Assembly (NCBI GenBank): GCA_024998625.1
Contig: JACOEL010000001.1
Location: forward strand, 62,001-126,000
Length of the DNA stretch: 64,000 nucleotides
Source: Nitrospira sp.
Lineage (GTDB): Bacteria; Nitrospirota; Nitrospiria; Nitrospirales; Nitrospiraceae
Reading direction: 5' to 3'
Below the pieces are notes generated by a model. The model saw only the letters and a list, made by a program, of their open reading frames with translations. It had not been told where the DNA came from and made no database searches. A program made the position numbers and the translations under genes. Positions 1 through 10,500 of this stretch are shown here, piece after piece. Each line of letters begins with the position of its first letter. Position 1 is the first letter of the stretch.

Positions 1-1922
1 ACGTTGTTTTCGTTGGTCAGTAGATCGCGGACAAACGATTGATCGATCTTCAGTCGGCTCAGGGGAAACCGTTGAAGATAACTGAGCGACGAATACCCGG
101 TGCCGAAGTCGTCGATGGAGAGACGGACACCCATGGCCCGGAGGCCTTCCAGCATGGTGACCGACGCCTCGACATCCCGCATGGCGATGGACTCGGTCAA
201 TTCCAGCTCCAGTTGCGATGGATTCAACCCGGAGTCCCGAAGCGCATCGGCCACTGTGGCGGGCAGCGTCCGTCCATGAAACAGGGAATTGGACACGTTG
301 GCCGACACGGTGATGGGCGGCAGGCCGGCCGCTTCCCAGGCCTTCACCTGGCGGCAGGCTTCGCGAAGCACCCATTCGTCCATGGGGCGGATGAGGCCCG
401 TGTCGATGGCTGCATTCAAGAAGACTCCCGGCGGAACCAGGCCGCGTTTGGGATGCTTCCAACGGACGAGCGCTTCCGCCCCCAGTATCTTGCGTGAATG
501 GATATTCAGTTTCGGCTGATAGAAGACGACAAACTCTTCCCGTTCCAAGGCGCGGCGGAGTTCGTTCTCCAGGTCGAGGCGTTCGGCCGCCGCGGCGTTC
601 AGGCCGGACGAATAGAACTGGCAGTTGTTCCGCCCCTGCTCTTTCGCGTGGTACATCGCGGTGTCGGCGTTCTTGAGCAAGGCTTCCACGGTGGCGCCGT
701 CCGAGGGAAAGATCGAAATGCCGATGCTCGCGGAAATAAAAATTTCATGTCCGTCGATGCTGAAGGGATGCGCCAGTGCCTCCAGTATCCGTCGGGCCAC
801 CCGGCCTGCGTCTTCCGGCGTCGGCAATGCCGTGAGCAGAATGGTGAATTCGTCGCCGCCGAGTCGCGCGAGGGCATGCATCGGTTCGTGGTCGGCATGC
901 CGGCCGACCGAGTCGCTCTGACGAACCGACTCGCTCAACCGTTCGGCCACATGTGTCAGCAAGCGGTCTCCCACCGTGTGCCCCAGGGTATCGTTGATGA
1001 TCTTGAACCGATCCAAGTCGATAAAGAGGGTGGCCAGATGCTGATGGTAGCGTTCGGCATAGGACAGGGCGTTGGAGAGGCGATCTTTGAACAACACTCG
1101 GTTGGCCAGGCCCGTCAGGCTGTCGTAGTACGCGAGTTGATGGATGGCCCGTTCAGCCTGTTTGCGTTCGGTGATGTCCTGAGCGGTTCCGATGACCGTC
1201 AGTTCGTCCGTCTCTTCTTCGCGCACGCCTTCAGCCTGGAGATGAATGATGAAGTCGGTCCCGTTCGGTAACACGACGCGGTGGTCGATATCGCAGGGCG
1301 TGTGCTGCGAGACCAATCGCTCCAGCGCACCGGTGACGACCGGTCGATCGTCCGGGTGAATCAGATTCAGGAAGGCCTCAAAGGTGCCTCCGAAATCCTG
1401 CGGACGCACGCCTAGCAGGCGGCATAATTCGTTGGACATGCTCAAACGATTGGTCTTGGGATTCCAGTCCCAGTTGCCGATCCGGGCGATGCGCTGCGCC
1501 AATTCCAGCCGCGATTCGCTGCGGATGAGCGCGTGCAGCACGTTGTTCGTTCTGAGCATGTACCGGACATGGTGGCAGAGAATCGTGGCGTTCACCGGCT
1601 TGGTGATGAAGTCCGTGGCCCCGTGCTGGTAGGCCCGAGCGATGGAGTTTGCGTCATCCAGTCCCGTGAGCACCAAAATCGGCACGCGTTTGCCCCGGGG
1701 AAGGGTGCGCAGCCGGGAACAGGTCAGATACCCGTCGATGTCCGGCATCATGATATCCAGGACGACCAGATCAGGCGCCAGTGCCTCGAATTTCACCAGC
1801 GCATCCTGCCCTCCGGTGGCTTCGGCCACGGTCATGCCGGCCGGTTCCAATGCGTTCCGAACAAAGAGCCGTGACAGCGGGTCGTCGTCGGCGATCAGGA
1901 TCTTGGGACGGGTTTGAGTCAT
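1..1922 (-). CDS. Response regulator with PAS, GGDEF and EAL domains (partial, C-terminus outside window)
   Basis: Reading the minus strand from the ATG at 1922 gives 640 residues, open to the window edge. A receiver domain comes first (acidic cluster DDD at 12-14, phospho-acceptor D56 in VLDIMMP), then a PAS domain at about 135-255, then a GGDEF domain with an intact GGDEF at 355-359, then an EAL domain with EAL at 483-485 and DDFGTGYSSL further on. Diguanylate cyclases make c-di-GMP and EAL phosphodiesterases break it; both signature motifs are intact, so either or both activities are possible. About the last 100 residues of the EAL domain are missing. It lies downstream of a PilZ gene and a membrane sensor gene on the same strand, which suggests one c-di-GMP signalling unit. 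Confidence 0.93.
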   Translation of the reverse strand, partial: MTQTRPKILIADDDPLSRLFVRNALEPAGMTVAEATGGQDALVKFEALAPDLVVLDIMMPDIDGYLTCSRLRTLPRGKRVPILVLTGLDDANSIARAYQHGATDFITKPVNATILCHHVRYMLRTNNVLHALIRSESRLELAQRIARIGNWDWNPKTNRLSMSNELCRLLGVRPQDFGGTFEAFLNLIHPDDRPVVTGALERLVSQHTPCDIDHRVVLPNGTDFIIHLQAEGVREEETDELTVIGTAQDITERKQAERAIHQLAYYDSLTGLANRVLFKDRLSNALSYAERYHQHLATLFIDLDRFKIINDTLGHTVGDRLLTHVAERLSESVRQSDSVGRHADHEPMHALARLGGDEFTILLTALPTPEDAGRVARRILEALAHPFSIDGHEIFISASIGISIFPSDGATVEALLKNADTAMYHAKEQGRNNCQFYSSGLNAAAAERLDLENELRRALEREEFVVFYQPKLNIHSRKILGAEALVRWKHPKRGLVPPGVFLNAAIDTGLIRPMDEWVLREACRQVKAWEAAGLPPITVSANVSNSLFHGRTLPATVADALRDSGLNPSQLELELTESIAMRDVEASVTMLEGLRAMGVRLSIDDFGTGYSSLSYLQRFPLSRLKIDQSFVRDLLTNENN

Positions 1923-2166
1923 CGTATGGTCTTCAGGAGAAGGTGGTTCTAACTTGGACGCATGGAGGTCGGCGTCGTACCTTCCCGGGGTGACAACGCC
2001 TCGGGTGTCTCTGACGGGCCTGCTGGTTTCGCTCTCGTGTGAGCGTATCAAACTTTTGAATAAGCGCTACATAATTAGCACTTGTTGAGCAGCGGGAAAG
2101 GCCCCCCCTGCCTGCGTGAAAGCCCGGGTGTGAAAGGCTCACGGTGGGAATATCCGTGCCGGTGAA

Positions 2167-2880
2167 TCAACCCCCGTCCGGTGTCTCGACGGGATTCCCG
2201 ACCGGGACGAAGCGCGGTTCCCCGGCTTCCATGAGGATGCCGGCCAGCAGCGCGCGAACCCGGCTCATGAGTCCTCGCATAGTCAGAGTCAAGAGGGTGA
2301 CCAGCACGAGGAGCAGCGGTCCGACGACCAGGGCCACGTCCCGCCCCAGATCATTCTCCGAACGAAGGACTGCGGCATCCGGCGGGGTTGCGACGACCAG
2401 TCTGATCCATCCTGCGATACGGTTGTCCAGGCGGAAGGGCTCGATCACAATCATGACCGGCCTCCCCTTGTCTACCCCGTGAGTGATGGAACTGTGCTGA
2501 CTGTTGCGCGCAGCCGGCCATGCGGCATCCTGCACCGGGGCGCCGATGGCGGCCGGATTACTGGCGGCTACGATCATGTTGTCCGTGGTGATGACGGCGG
2601 CATCGAGCAGATTGGCCTGTCGGGCATGTTGTTCCAGGGTCTGTTGCACGGTGGACAGACTCTCGCCGGGCAGCGACTCGCTGAACCAGGCCACGGTTCG
2701 CGCCATAGCGCATGCACTCTGCTCGGCCGCCATGATGGCCGCCGCATTGCGCTGCGCGACGAGCGAACGATCGTGCTGGGCCAGGAGCGCGTAGAGCGCG
2801 GCCGCGCAGCAGGCGGAGATGATCACACTGATGAACACCGCCGGAAGCCAGGTGCGGGGCAATCGAGACGCGTGGGCCAT
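2167..2880 (-). CDS. Two-helix membrane protein with periplasmic sensor-like region
   Basis: 237 residues. Hydrophobic segments at about 10-33 and 186-206 flank a 150-residue region that should lie in the periplasm, the layout of CHASE/Cache-type input modules. No output domain follows the second helix, only about 30 residues. A strong GGAGGAGG ribosome site precedes the ATG. It starts 20 bp after the PilZ gene and lies upstream of the GGDEF-EAL regulator, so it may present an external signal to that system. The ligand and any enzymatic role cannot be read from the sequence, and the family is not recognised with certainty. Confidence 0.7.
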   Translation of the reverse strand: MAHASRLPRTWLPAVFISVIISACCAAALYALLAQHDRSLVAQRNAAAIMAAEQSACAMARTVAWFSESLPGESLSTVQQTLEQHARQANLLDAAVITTDNMIVAASNPAAIGAPVQDAAWPAARNSQHSSITHGVDKGRPVMIVIEPFRLDNRIAGWIRLVVATPPDAAVLRSENDLGRDVALVVGPLLLVLVTLLTLTMRGLMSRVRALLAGILMEAGEPRFVPVGNPVETPDGG

Positions 2881-2900
2881 ACTGTATCCTCCTCCACGGG

Positions 2901-3266
2901 TCAGGGTCGTGATGTGCCGGGACTGTCCTGCCGGTCGTTGGCCCGTTCATAGGGTTGGCGCGTGAGTTCTTTGACCATGCCTTGGAGGCGAGTCCATTCG
3001 TTCGGTTGCAGGGAGATGAATTCGAGGCCGATGCGGCCGTCGCGGCACCAGCGTACCACGGCTTGCTGAACGGTCAGAGCGGCGGCATCACCAGAGGGCT
3101 GGATGCGAAGTTCAAGGGTGGTGCCGGGATGCACAGCCGTCGTACTCAGGATACCGCATCCGCGCAAGGACAGATCGACGACATTGCCGTCCCCGCCGAC
3201 GCGGTTGACCGAACTGAAGGAACTTCGAAAGTGAACTGGAAAACGAGGATGGTGGCGTTGGTCCAT
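2901..3266 (-). CDS. PilZ domain c-di-GMP-binding protein
   Basis: 121 residues, a stand-alone PilZ domain. The two c-di-GMP-binding motifs are visible: RHHPRF near residue 4-9 (RxxxR) and DLSLRGCG near residue 31-38 (D/NxSxxG). The beta-barrel core with VVRWCRDGRIGLEF fits the family. PilZ proteins change partner activity when c-di-GMP binds. Here it is the first gene of a run that ends in a GGDEF-EAL regulator, so it is a natural local receptor. The partner cannot be named. Confidence 0.9.
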   Translation of the reverse strand: MDQRHHPRFPVHFRSSFSSVNRVGGDGNVVDLSLRGCGILSTTAVHPGTTLELRIQPSGDAAALTVQQAVVRWCRDGRIGLEFISLQPNEWTRLQGMVKELTRQPYERANDRQDSPGTSRP

Positions 3267-3289
3267 GATCGGCTAGCGCTGGTCTAAGG

Positions 3290-4741
3290 CTAGCCCTTTA
3301 TATTGCCGATTGGTTTGAGTTCCGCCACTTTTTTTGTGATTCCCGCGTGGTCCACTGTCTCGACGACATCGGAAATGTTCTTGTACGCGAGCCCGGCTTC
3401 TTCAGCCAGACCGGACATGGACACGGCTTTGACCAGAATGCCGTGCTGTTTCATGTCGCGCAGGAGCTGCTCGCCGCGCACCGTGCGTTTCGCCTGCGCG
3501 CGAGACATGGTCCGGCCGGACCCGTGCATGGTCGAGCCGAACGTCTCCTGCATCGCCCGATCCGTGCCGACCAAAAGATATGAGCCGGTTTCCATGGAGC
3601 CGCCGCAGATGACCGGCTGGCCGATCCCTCGATAACAGGCCGGGAGTTCAGGGCTTCCGGGCCCGAACGCCCGCGTGGCGCCCTTCCGGTGCACGAGCCA
3701 CTCCCCGTCCCGGTAGCGTTCGACCTTGGCGATGTTATGCGCCACATCGTAGATCAGCTGCATCCCCAGGCGCCGGGCGCTTTCTCCGAACACCGCTTCG
3801 AAGGCCTCGCGAATCTGATGCGTGATGACCTGCCGGTTGGCGAACGCCGTGTTGGCCGCGCAATTCATCGCGCCGAAATAGTCCTGCCCCTCCGGCGAGC
3901 GAAACGGCGCGCAGGCGAGCTGCTGGTCTTTGACGAAGATGCCGTATCGGTGCATGGCTTTCTCGAACACCTTGAGGTAGTCGCTCGCCACCTGGTGGCC
4001 GAATCCGCGCGACCCGCAATGGACCATCACGACCACCTGATCGCGGCCGGTCAATCCCATGGCCGCGGCGGTCGCACGGTCGTAGATCCCGTTGTCGGAG
4101 AGCACCTGTATTTCCAGGTAGTGGTTGCCGGATCCCAGGGTGCCGAGTTGGTTGATGCCGCGTTCGATGGCGTAGTCCGTCACGTGGGTGGGGTCCGCGC
4201 CGTCCAGGCAGCCGCGCTCCTCGATGCGTTCGAGGTCCTCCTCCCAGCCATATCCTTTGGCGATGCACCAGCCGGCGCCCTGTCGCATGACGTCGCGAAA
4301 GTCACGCCGGGAGAGATTCACGAAGCCGCGCGATCCGACACCGGCCGGGACGCGCCGGAAGAGTTCCGTCATCAGCAGTTCCAGTTTCGGTTGTACCTCG
4401 GAAAGCGATAAGTCGGTACGGATCAGCCGCATCCCGCAGTTGATATCGTAGCCGACGCCGCCGGGTGAGATGATCCCGTCCTCGGGATTAAATGCCGCCA
4501 CGCCGCCGATGGGAAACCCATAGCCCCAATGTCCGTCGGGCATGCAGAGGGCATAACGATGGATACCGGGAAGACAGGCCACGTTGGTGACCTGATCGAA
4601 GACGCCCCGATCCATCGCACCGAGAATCGCCGCGCTGGCGTAGATGCGAGCTGGGACCAGCATGTCCGGTTTTTCAGAGGGCGGAATTTCCCAGAGGTAG
4701 TCGCTGATCTTGACGACCTGCATGTCGGTGTTCAGTTTCAT
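3290..4741 (-). CDS. rtcB: RNA-splicing ligase RtcB
   Basis: 483 residues from the ATG at 4741. The frame is open to 4945, but that extension overlaps the archease gene and has no RtcB-like residues. RtcB joins RNA ends carrying 2',3'-cyclic phosphate or 3'-phosphate to 5'-OH ends, using GTP and Mn2+. Visible motifs: GVGYDINCG (metal-binding Asp and Cys), GTLGSGNHYLE, HCGSRGFGHQV, GSMETGSYL and the guanylylation motif HGSGR, whose His is the covalent GMP site (HGAGR in many homologues). Archease, its turnover partner, is encoded 82 bp upstream on the same strand. The gap holds a short sequence resembling the end of the 130 bp repeat family seen elsewhere here. Confidence 0.96.
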   Translation of the reverse strand: MKLNTDMQVVKISDYLWEIPPSEKPDMLVPARIYASAAILGAMDRGVFDQVTNVACLPGIHRYALCMPDGHWGYGFPIGGVAAFNPEDGIISPGGVGYDINCGMRLIRTDLSLSEVQPKLELLMTELFRRVPAGVGSRGFVNLSRRDFRDVMRQGAGWCIAKGYGWEEDLERIEERGCLDGADPTHVTDYAIERGINQLGTLGSGNHYLEIQVLSDNGIYDRATAAAMGLTGRDQVVVMVHCGSRGFGHQVASDYLKVFEKAMHRYGIFVKDQQLACAPFRSPEGQDYFGAMNCAANTAFANRQVITHQIREAFEAVFGESARRLGMQLIYDVAHNIAKVERYRDGEWLVHRKGATRAFGPGSPELPACYRGIGQPVICGGSMETGSYLLVGTDRAMQETFGSTMHGSGRTMSRAQAKRTVRGEQLLRDMKQHGILVKAVSMSGLAEEAGLAYKNISDVVETVDHAGITKKVAELKPIGNIKG

Positions 4742-4823
4742 ACGTCGACCCGGATGCTGAAAAAGGCCTTCAATTTTGGCATTCTTGCATCGATTGAAGG
4801 TTGTGCGGGTATTGTGCGCCCGC

Positions 4824-5264
4824 TCACACGTCCAATACCACCCTGGCTTTCCAGCCGTTCTCCCCTTGAGTGACCGCATAGAGATGTTTTGTGACACCTT
4901 TGACGTCGGAGCGCAGGTCCTGTGTCGCAGGATCGACCGGTGCACCGGTCAGTTCGGCGTGGAGATGCCAGGCTCTTCGGGCATCGTTCTGGTTCAGCGA
5001 CACTGTCGCCCGATGGAAGACCACGCCCTGCGCGTCTTTCAAATATACGAGTCGTCCCAGCCATTCGAACAGGAGCGTTTCGATATCCTGTTCTTCCATG
5101 TCCACGGTATGCTGCCAAGGTTCGGCGATGGTGACCGGATCAGCCAGGCTTTCGATGAGGGCCCGTGTCGCGGCATCGAAGAGGGCCGGTAAGGACTCCC
5201 CCTCGGCGTCGAACGCCATATCGGCCAGCGCGATGTCGTCGAGAAATCGGAAGGAGCCCGGCAT
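4824..5264 (-). CDS. Archease (RtcB cofactor)
   Basis: 146 residues from the ATG at 5264; the frame stays open upstream, but that part overlaps sdhB. Archease speeds RtcB guanylylation and multiple turnover and binds a metal through conserved acidic residues. The N-terminal acidic strand (FLDDIALADMAFDAEG), the helix SLPALFDAA, the segment DVKGVTKHLYAV and the terminal VVLDV fit the family. The usual N-terminal HTAD is replaced by a less typical sequence. Its position directly upstream of rtcB, separated from sdhB by only 5 bp, supports the call. Confidence 0.88.
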   Translation of the reverse strand: MPGSFRFLDDIALADMAFDAEGESLPALFDAATRALIESLADPVTIAEPWQHTVDMEEQDIETLLFEWLGRLVYLKDAQGVVFHRATVSLNQNDARRAWHLHAELTGAPVDPATQDLRSDVKGVTKHLYAVTQGENGWKARVVLDV

Positions 5265-5269
5265 GGGCG

Positions 5270-6244
5270 TCAGACGCGCGGAGCCCGACGGCGCGCGGCG
5301 GCAAAGATGGCCCGGACCTGTTCGATGCCCGGAATGGTGTGGCCGAACGGCAACGGTACCTTTCCCTTGAGCCACATACGCAGGCCGAGCGGCATGACAT
5401 CGAGCACGCGTCGAAGATTGAATCCAAGGACTTTCAACGGCATCAACGCTTCATTCAAACGTCCCTCGTGACGGACCAGATCGACGAAGCCGGTGATGTG
5501 ACGGGCGCCTTCGGCCGAGGTCAATCCATGCCGGAGGGACGAGCGGCGCAATCGAATGATCGCCTCCATCGGCTGGACATCCTTCGGGCAGACTTGCACG
5601 CACATGTTGCAGCGGGTGCAGTCCCAGATGCCATGGGCCTCCTGGAGCGCGGTGAGTCTGGCCTGCTTGGCTCCGGCCGGTTCGCGCGGATCTGCGACGA
5701 ATCGCGCGGACTTGGCGAGCGCCGCCGGACCGAGAAATCCCCGTGAGACTTCATGCGAGGTGCAGGCGGCCACACAGGCCCCGCACATGATGCAGGCATC
5801 CACGTTGTGAAACTGGTACGACTCCGGCGGCAGCCGCAGTTGTCCGAATGACCCGTATCGTTTAGTGGGATGGGTTTCGGGCGTCAGCCAGGGTGTGACC
5901 GTCCGGATCTTCTCCCAGAACGGCGACATATCGACCACCAGGTCCTTGATGAGTGGGAGGTTGGGCAAAGGCGCAATCGAGATGCTGCCGTGGCGTTCGA
6001 GTTCTTTGCGAATGGAGGTCCGGCAGGCCAGCTTTTCCGTGCCGTTGATATGCATGGCGCAGGAGCCGCAAATGGCCGAGCGACAGGAATAGCGGAGCGC
6101 CAACCGGCCGTCGAGTTCGTTCTTAATGCGGATCAGGGCCTCGAGTACGGTCATGCCGCGTCCGATGTCGAGACGATAGTCTTCGCGGTGAGGCCGTTGA
6201 TCGGTTTCGGGATTAAAACGCTGGATGGTAAAGGTCAGGCGCAT
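5270..6244 (-). CDS. sdhB: Succinate dehydrogenase/fumarate reductase iron-sulfur subunit
   Basis: 324 residues, longer than the usual 230-260. Cys54, 59, 62 and 74 form the plant-type [2Fe-2S] site. Cys151, 154, 157, 161 and Cys209, 212, 215, 219 form two further cluster sites of the CxxCxxCxxxC type. The protein would pass electrons from a flavoprotein subunit to the quinone site of complex II. The C-terminal 100 residues past the last cluster are an extension. No flavoprotein or membrane-anchor gene lies in the window; the neighbours are archease/rtcB and an M24 peptidase. It may serve in a split complex II or a related CoB-CoM-type reductase. Confidence 0.88.
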   Translation of the reverse strand: MRLTFTIQRFNPETDQRPHREDYRLDIGRGMTVLEALIRIKNELDGRLALRYSCRSAICGSCAMHINGTEKLACRTSIRKELERHGSISIAPLPNLPLIKDLVVDMSPFWEKIRTVTPWLTPETHPTKRYGSFGQLRLPPESYQFHNVDACIMCGACVAACTSHEVSRGFLGPAALAKSARFVADPREPAGAKQARLTALQEAHGIWDCTRCNMCVQVCPKDVQPMEAIIRLRRSSLRHGLTSAEGARHITGFVDLVRHEGRLNEALMPLKVLGFNLRRVLDVMPLGLRMWLKGKVPLPFGHTIPGIEQVRAIFAAARRRAPRV

Positions 6245-6316
6245 AACATCGTGAGGCGTGAGACGTAAAACGGGAAAAGAAAGCCGCCCCTACGTTGAGG
6301 GAGCGCTTCCCATGGG

Positions 6317-7474
6317 TCAGCCGAGTTCGAAGACTTTCGGGTACTTCGTTAAATTCCGGCAGCCGTCTTTGGTGACCAGGACCATGTCTTCGATACGGAC
6401 GGCGCCGAGGCCGGGGTAATAGAGTCCCGGCTCGACCGTGACGACATGCCCTTCCTGCAGCAGCGAACCGGTCCGGCTGATGCGGGGCGCTTCGTGAATA
6501 TCCAAGCCGACGCCGTGGCCGGTGCCGTGAAAATACCCCTGCATGCGGCCGTTGACCAGGCCGGTCTTGTAGCCCGCCTTCTCGAACCGATCGCAGATGC
6601 CCTGATGGATGGCCGCGCCGTCGGCGCCGTCTCGAATCTTGGTAATGGCTTCTTCCTGTGCGTCTTTGACGGCGCGATACAGGCGCGTCAATTCCGGCGA
6701 GGGTGTGCCGCGGACGACCGTGCGGGACATGTCGGCGAAATAGCGTGAGCCGGCGGATCGCGGAAAGACATCGAAAATAATGCTGCGATGAGCCGGTAGC
6801 GGGCCGCTGCCCTCATCATGGGGATCGCAGGCCTGCTCCCCGCCCGCCACGATGGTATGTTGCGCGACGCAATCACATTCCATGAGGGCGACGTTGATCA
6901 ACTTTTTGACCCGTTCGGAGGTGAGAATTTCTCCGTCCAGCCAGAGCAGGTTGTCGCGAATCTCGGCGCGGCGCAGATGCTCGTGCGCGGCGGCCACGGC
7001 GGTTTCCGTCGCTCGCTGGGCGGCTTCGATGTGCCGGACCTCTTCCTCCGACTTCATCACCCGCTGTTCGTAGAACGGTTCGCGCTTGGTGCGCAGCCGA
7101 TAGCCCAGCTCCTGCAGGCGGTTCGCATGGAGAAAGGGAAACGCGGGAGGCACCAGGAGGTCTTTCAGACCGGCATCCTGCAAGACCAGATGAATCACAT
7201 CGATCGTGCCAGGATCTTTCACGCCCTGCGATTTGGCGCGCCGTTCCAATTCGGAATAGGACAACACGCGATCGACCGTCGCCTGGTTACGCGCCCGGTC
7301 CACCTCCAGGTCGCTCATGACCATGAGCCGTTCACCCTTCACTTCAAGGTAGATGAAGGGGTCCGGCGCGATGAAGCGGGTGGCGTAATAGAGATTGGAG
7401 TCGGTTTCGCTGGCGGCGATGAAGAGAGTCGCGCTCTGCTCGGGACGGCTGTTGTGTTCGGTCGAGTGGCTCAT
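6317..7474 (-). CDS. M24 family metallopeptidase (Xaa-Pro aminopeptidase-like)
   Basis: 385 residues. A creatinase-type N-terminal domain (about 1-160) is followed by the pita-bread catalytic fold. Metal ligands are visible: Asp in IIFDVFPRS and in YFADMSRT, His in GTGHGVGLDIHE, Glu in VEPGLYYP and Glu in VRIEDMVLV. Such enzymes remove N-terminal residues ahead of proline in the cytoplasm. Length and domain order fit PepP/PepQ-like proteins; the exact specificity (aminopeptidase or dipeptidase) cannot be fixed from sequence. It is followed by sdhB after 72 bp. Confidence 0.87.
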   Translation of the reverse strand: MSHSTEHNSRPEQSATLFIAASETDSNLYYATRFIAPDPFIYLEVKGERLMVMSDLEVDRARNQATVDRVLSYSELERRAKSQGVKDPGTIDVIHLVLQDAGLKDLLVPPAFPFLHANRLQELGYRLRTKREPFYEQRVMKSEEEVRHIEAAQRATETAVAAAHEHLRRAEIRDNLLWLDGEILTSERVKKLINVALMECDCVAQHTIVAGGEQACDPHDEGSGPLPAHRSIIFDVFPRSAGSRYFADMSRTVVRGTPSPELTRLYRAVKDAQEEAITKIRDGADGAAIHQGICDRFEKAGYKTGLVNGRMQGYFHGTGHGVGLDIHEAPRISRTGSLLQEGHVVTVEPGLYYPGLGAVRIEDMVLVTKDGCRNLTKYPKVFELG

Positions 7475-7525
7475 GAGATGGATGCGTTCACATCATTCGG
7501 ATGCTATCACGCGGTTCTGAGGTGG

Positions 7526-10500
7526 TCAAGGCGTGGCCGGTGCCGGAGTCGCGGGTGTCTCGACTGGAGGCGTGGTGGAAGGCGGCGTCTGGATTTCCAG
7601 CGATGCATCGAACATCGGATCCTTCTCCTCCTGCGGCGACAAAATATCAATCGGGAGCATCACCGTATTCTTCAGCAAGTCGAACGCGAGCTGCGCGACA
7701 CCGGTCAATCCCGTCGTAAAAGATTTCATCGGCAGGTAGGTCACGTCGGGATCGTCGATGGAGCCCTTCACTTGAAACAGCGCCGTCGCCAGGCCCTTGC
7801 GATCCCCGGCCACCAGCCGCCCGAAGAGTGGAATCGATTTCAGGAATTGCGAGTAGGACCCGAAAGGGCTCACCGCCCAAATCATGTCCAGCTGATCGGT
7901 GGGCATGTCGTAGTTGCCGACGGCGGAAATTTTCAACACGGGACTGTCCAGGACGATATTTTGCGTCTTCACCAGTCCGTTTTGAATCGTGAGAGTGGTG
8001 CTCGCCCGGTTGTACTGCAATCCTTCCTTTTCCAAATCCACCTTCCCTTGGAGGACCGCGGGCAGGTTCAGAATGGAGAGAATCTTCCAGATGGCGCGTT
8101 TCTCCGTCTTGAGGATGCGGCCATCCTGCAACACCAGTTCGACTTTGCCGTTGAGGGTCGGCAGGACCCCATGGGGATTCCGTCCATGCCCACGGATCAC
8201 ACCGGTCAGCTTCATCTCGCCGGTCACCGGCTGATCCTGCGCGCCGAGCAGCGGCAACAGAGATTCGGCCGGAATGCCCGTCATCCGGAGCGAGGTCTCG
8301 GTTTCGGCCGGTTGTTCCTTGGGCAGCCGGACGACCATGCGCCCCGCGACATGGCCGGTTCCCGATTGAGCCACGACACGGTCGAGATCCAGCATGCCGT
8401 CTTGAATGGTCAAGCGCCCGGACAAACCGCCCAATCGCAGATGTTTGTAGAGGCCCTTCTCAATCGTGGCGGTGGCGCTGACCTGGCTGGTCGAGGCCAG
8501 GGTCTCAAGAAATTCCCGGATCGGTGAGCGGTGGCCTTTGGGGATGAGCAGGTCGAGATCCATTTGGGCCGATTCGATCTTTACCGCAATGACCGGCTTC
8601 GTCGTCCAATTCTTCAGCGCTCCGGACAGACTGACATCGCTGTCCTTGATGCGGAACGAGAGTTGTTTGATATCGGCAATGTTCTTGGAGAATTTCAGCC
8701 GGAGGTACATATCCTCGACCTGGCCGTCGACACCCTTCACCGACATCAGGCCGTTGGTGAGCGCCAGCCACCCCCCCGTGCGCCAGTTTCTCCATTCGGC
8801 ATCCGTGCCCTTCACATCCATGGAGACTTCGAGATTGCCTGCCTCGAACCCGCTGCGGTAGATCCATTCGGGAAGGCTCGACAACGACACTGTACCGGAA
8901 GCGAGCGAGGCATCGATTGAAAACTGATCGCCCAGGGTGATGTGCCCCTTTACCGGCAACCGCAACGGCGGCACCACGAGTTCCATGCGGGAAATCACGA
9001 GGCCGACTCCCCGCGTGACATCGGCATCGAGCTCCAGGGAGGCCGGTGAGCCGAACGGTTTTTCCCCGACCATCGGCAGTACGAGTTTGGCGTCGTTCAG
9101 GCCGATCTCCCCGCGTAGATGAGGCGCACCGGAGGCACCGGATAACTGGACCTTCGCGTTGACCATGCCATAGAGGAGATCGTCGGGGAAGGTTCCGGCA
9201 GAGACCATCTGGCGAAGTTGAGCGGCGCTGCCCCTCGCGCGAATGACAAAATCCTGAAAGACGCTGGGCGTGCCGCCGCTGATCATGCCGTTGAATTGGA
9301 GTTGCGTTTCGCCCACGTTGGCGGTGACTTGATCGAACTGTGCCCCGCCGGTTTGCGAGAACAGGATGCGCCCCTGCATGGCCGTGAGCCGTTGCGGCAG
9401 GGAGGGATTCAGCAGGCTGACTTGTTCGGCCAGCACCTCCCCGCCCGCGAACGTGATGCCTTCCGGTTTGTCCAGCGGACCGACCAGGCGGAAGGTCGGA
9501 TGCGTTTGGCCTTCGATCTCACGCGATTGCGCGAGCAACGAGGTGAGTCGGTCCGCACGGATGGTCTTGGTTAAGAACTTCACCAGATCCGCCGCCGTCA
9601 TGTTGCCGCTGATGTCCAGCTCCATCCAGGGCCCTTCCTCCAGGAACGACACCACGGCTTTTCCGTCGGTCATTTGGAGCGTGCCGTAGCTCCCCGTCAC
9701 CTTTCCGACCCGGATGCGTCCCGGCTCGACGGAGATGGTGGCGGACAGATCCTGCGTCGGTACACGGTCGTTGCCGATCAGCGCCGTGCCCTTCTCAATC
9801 CGGAAGTCACCCGTGAGGGACAATTGCGGGCTGGGCGCGGTCGCGCCTGTTAGGGTGGCCGAGACGATTTCGACCGTCCCGCCCAGCTGGCGCTGCTCGA
9901 CGATGCCGGGCAACTGGGGATGAATCCATTGTGCCGGCATGCGGGCGAACAGCGTCTTGAGGTCGATGGTGGGCGAGGCAAAGGTGATGGAGAACGTGGG
10001 TTGGGAGGTCAGGAGTCCCGACAGGTTCGCCTTGCCGGTGACGGCCAGCTCATCGACATTGGCGGCGATCTCCGTGAGCACCACATCATACCCGGCCACG
10101 CCGGGCGCCACGCGGATGCGGCTCTGCAGATTGGCGCCGCCCTGCAGTTGAGCCGGTATGGGGCGCGGGCCGAAGAAGTCGGCCGCTTCACGCAGGCGCA
10201 GGTTGGTGGTCTCGATTTCGCCGTCGAACTGAAACGCGGGATGGACGGAATAGGGTTCTTCCGCCGCCAGCGACGAAGAGGATTCGCTCAAGCCGATGGT
10301 GCCGGTCAAGGAAAATGAGGAAGGGGCCGCTTCCGCCGGCAACGAAGCGGAGATGTGCAAGTCGCCCTGGGCCTTGCCCGGATAGACCTTCAACGCCATC
10401 TCGACCGCTTCCAGCTTCGTGGTGCGGACGCCGTCCGGACGGGCCTCGTCCGTGATCGTGATGTGTCCCTGCTGAATCGTCGCTTCACGGATTTGCAGGA

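Noticed and set aside
1933-2142. Minus-strand frame of 69 codons between the response regulator and the membrane sensor
   Set aside because: No family resemblance, an Arg/His-rich composition typical of a non-coding frame in GC-rich DNA, and no ribosome site.
4742-4945. N-terminal extension of RtcB to the upstream ATG
   Set aside because: It overlaps archease and contains no RtcB-like residues; the ATG at 4741 gives the normal length.
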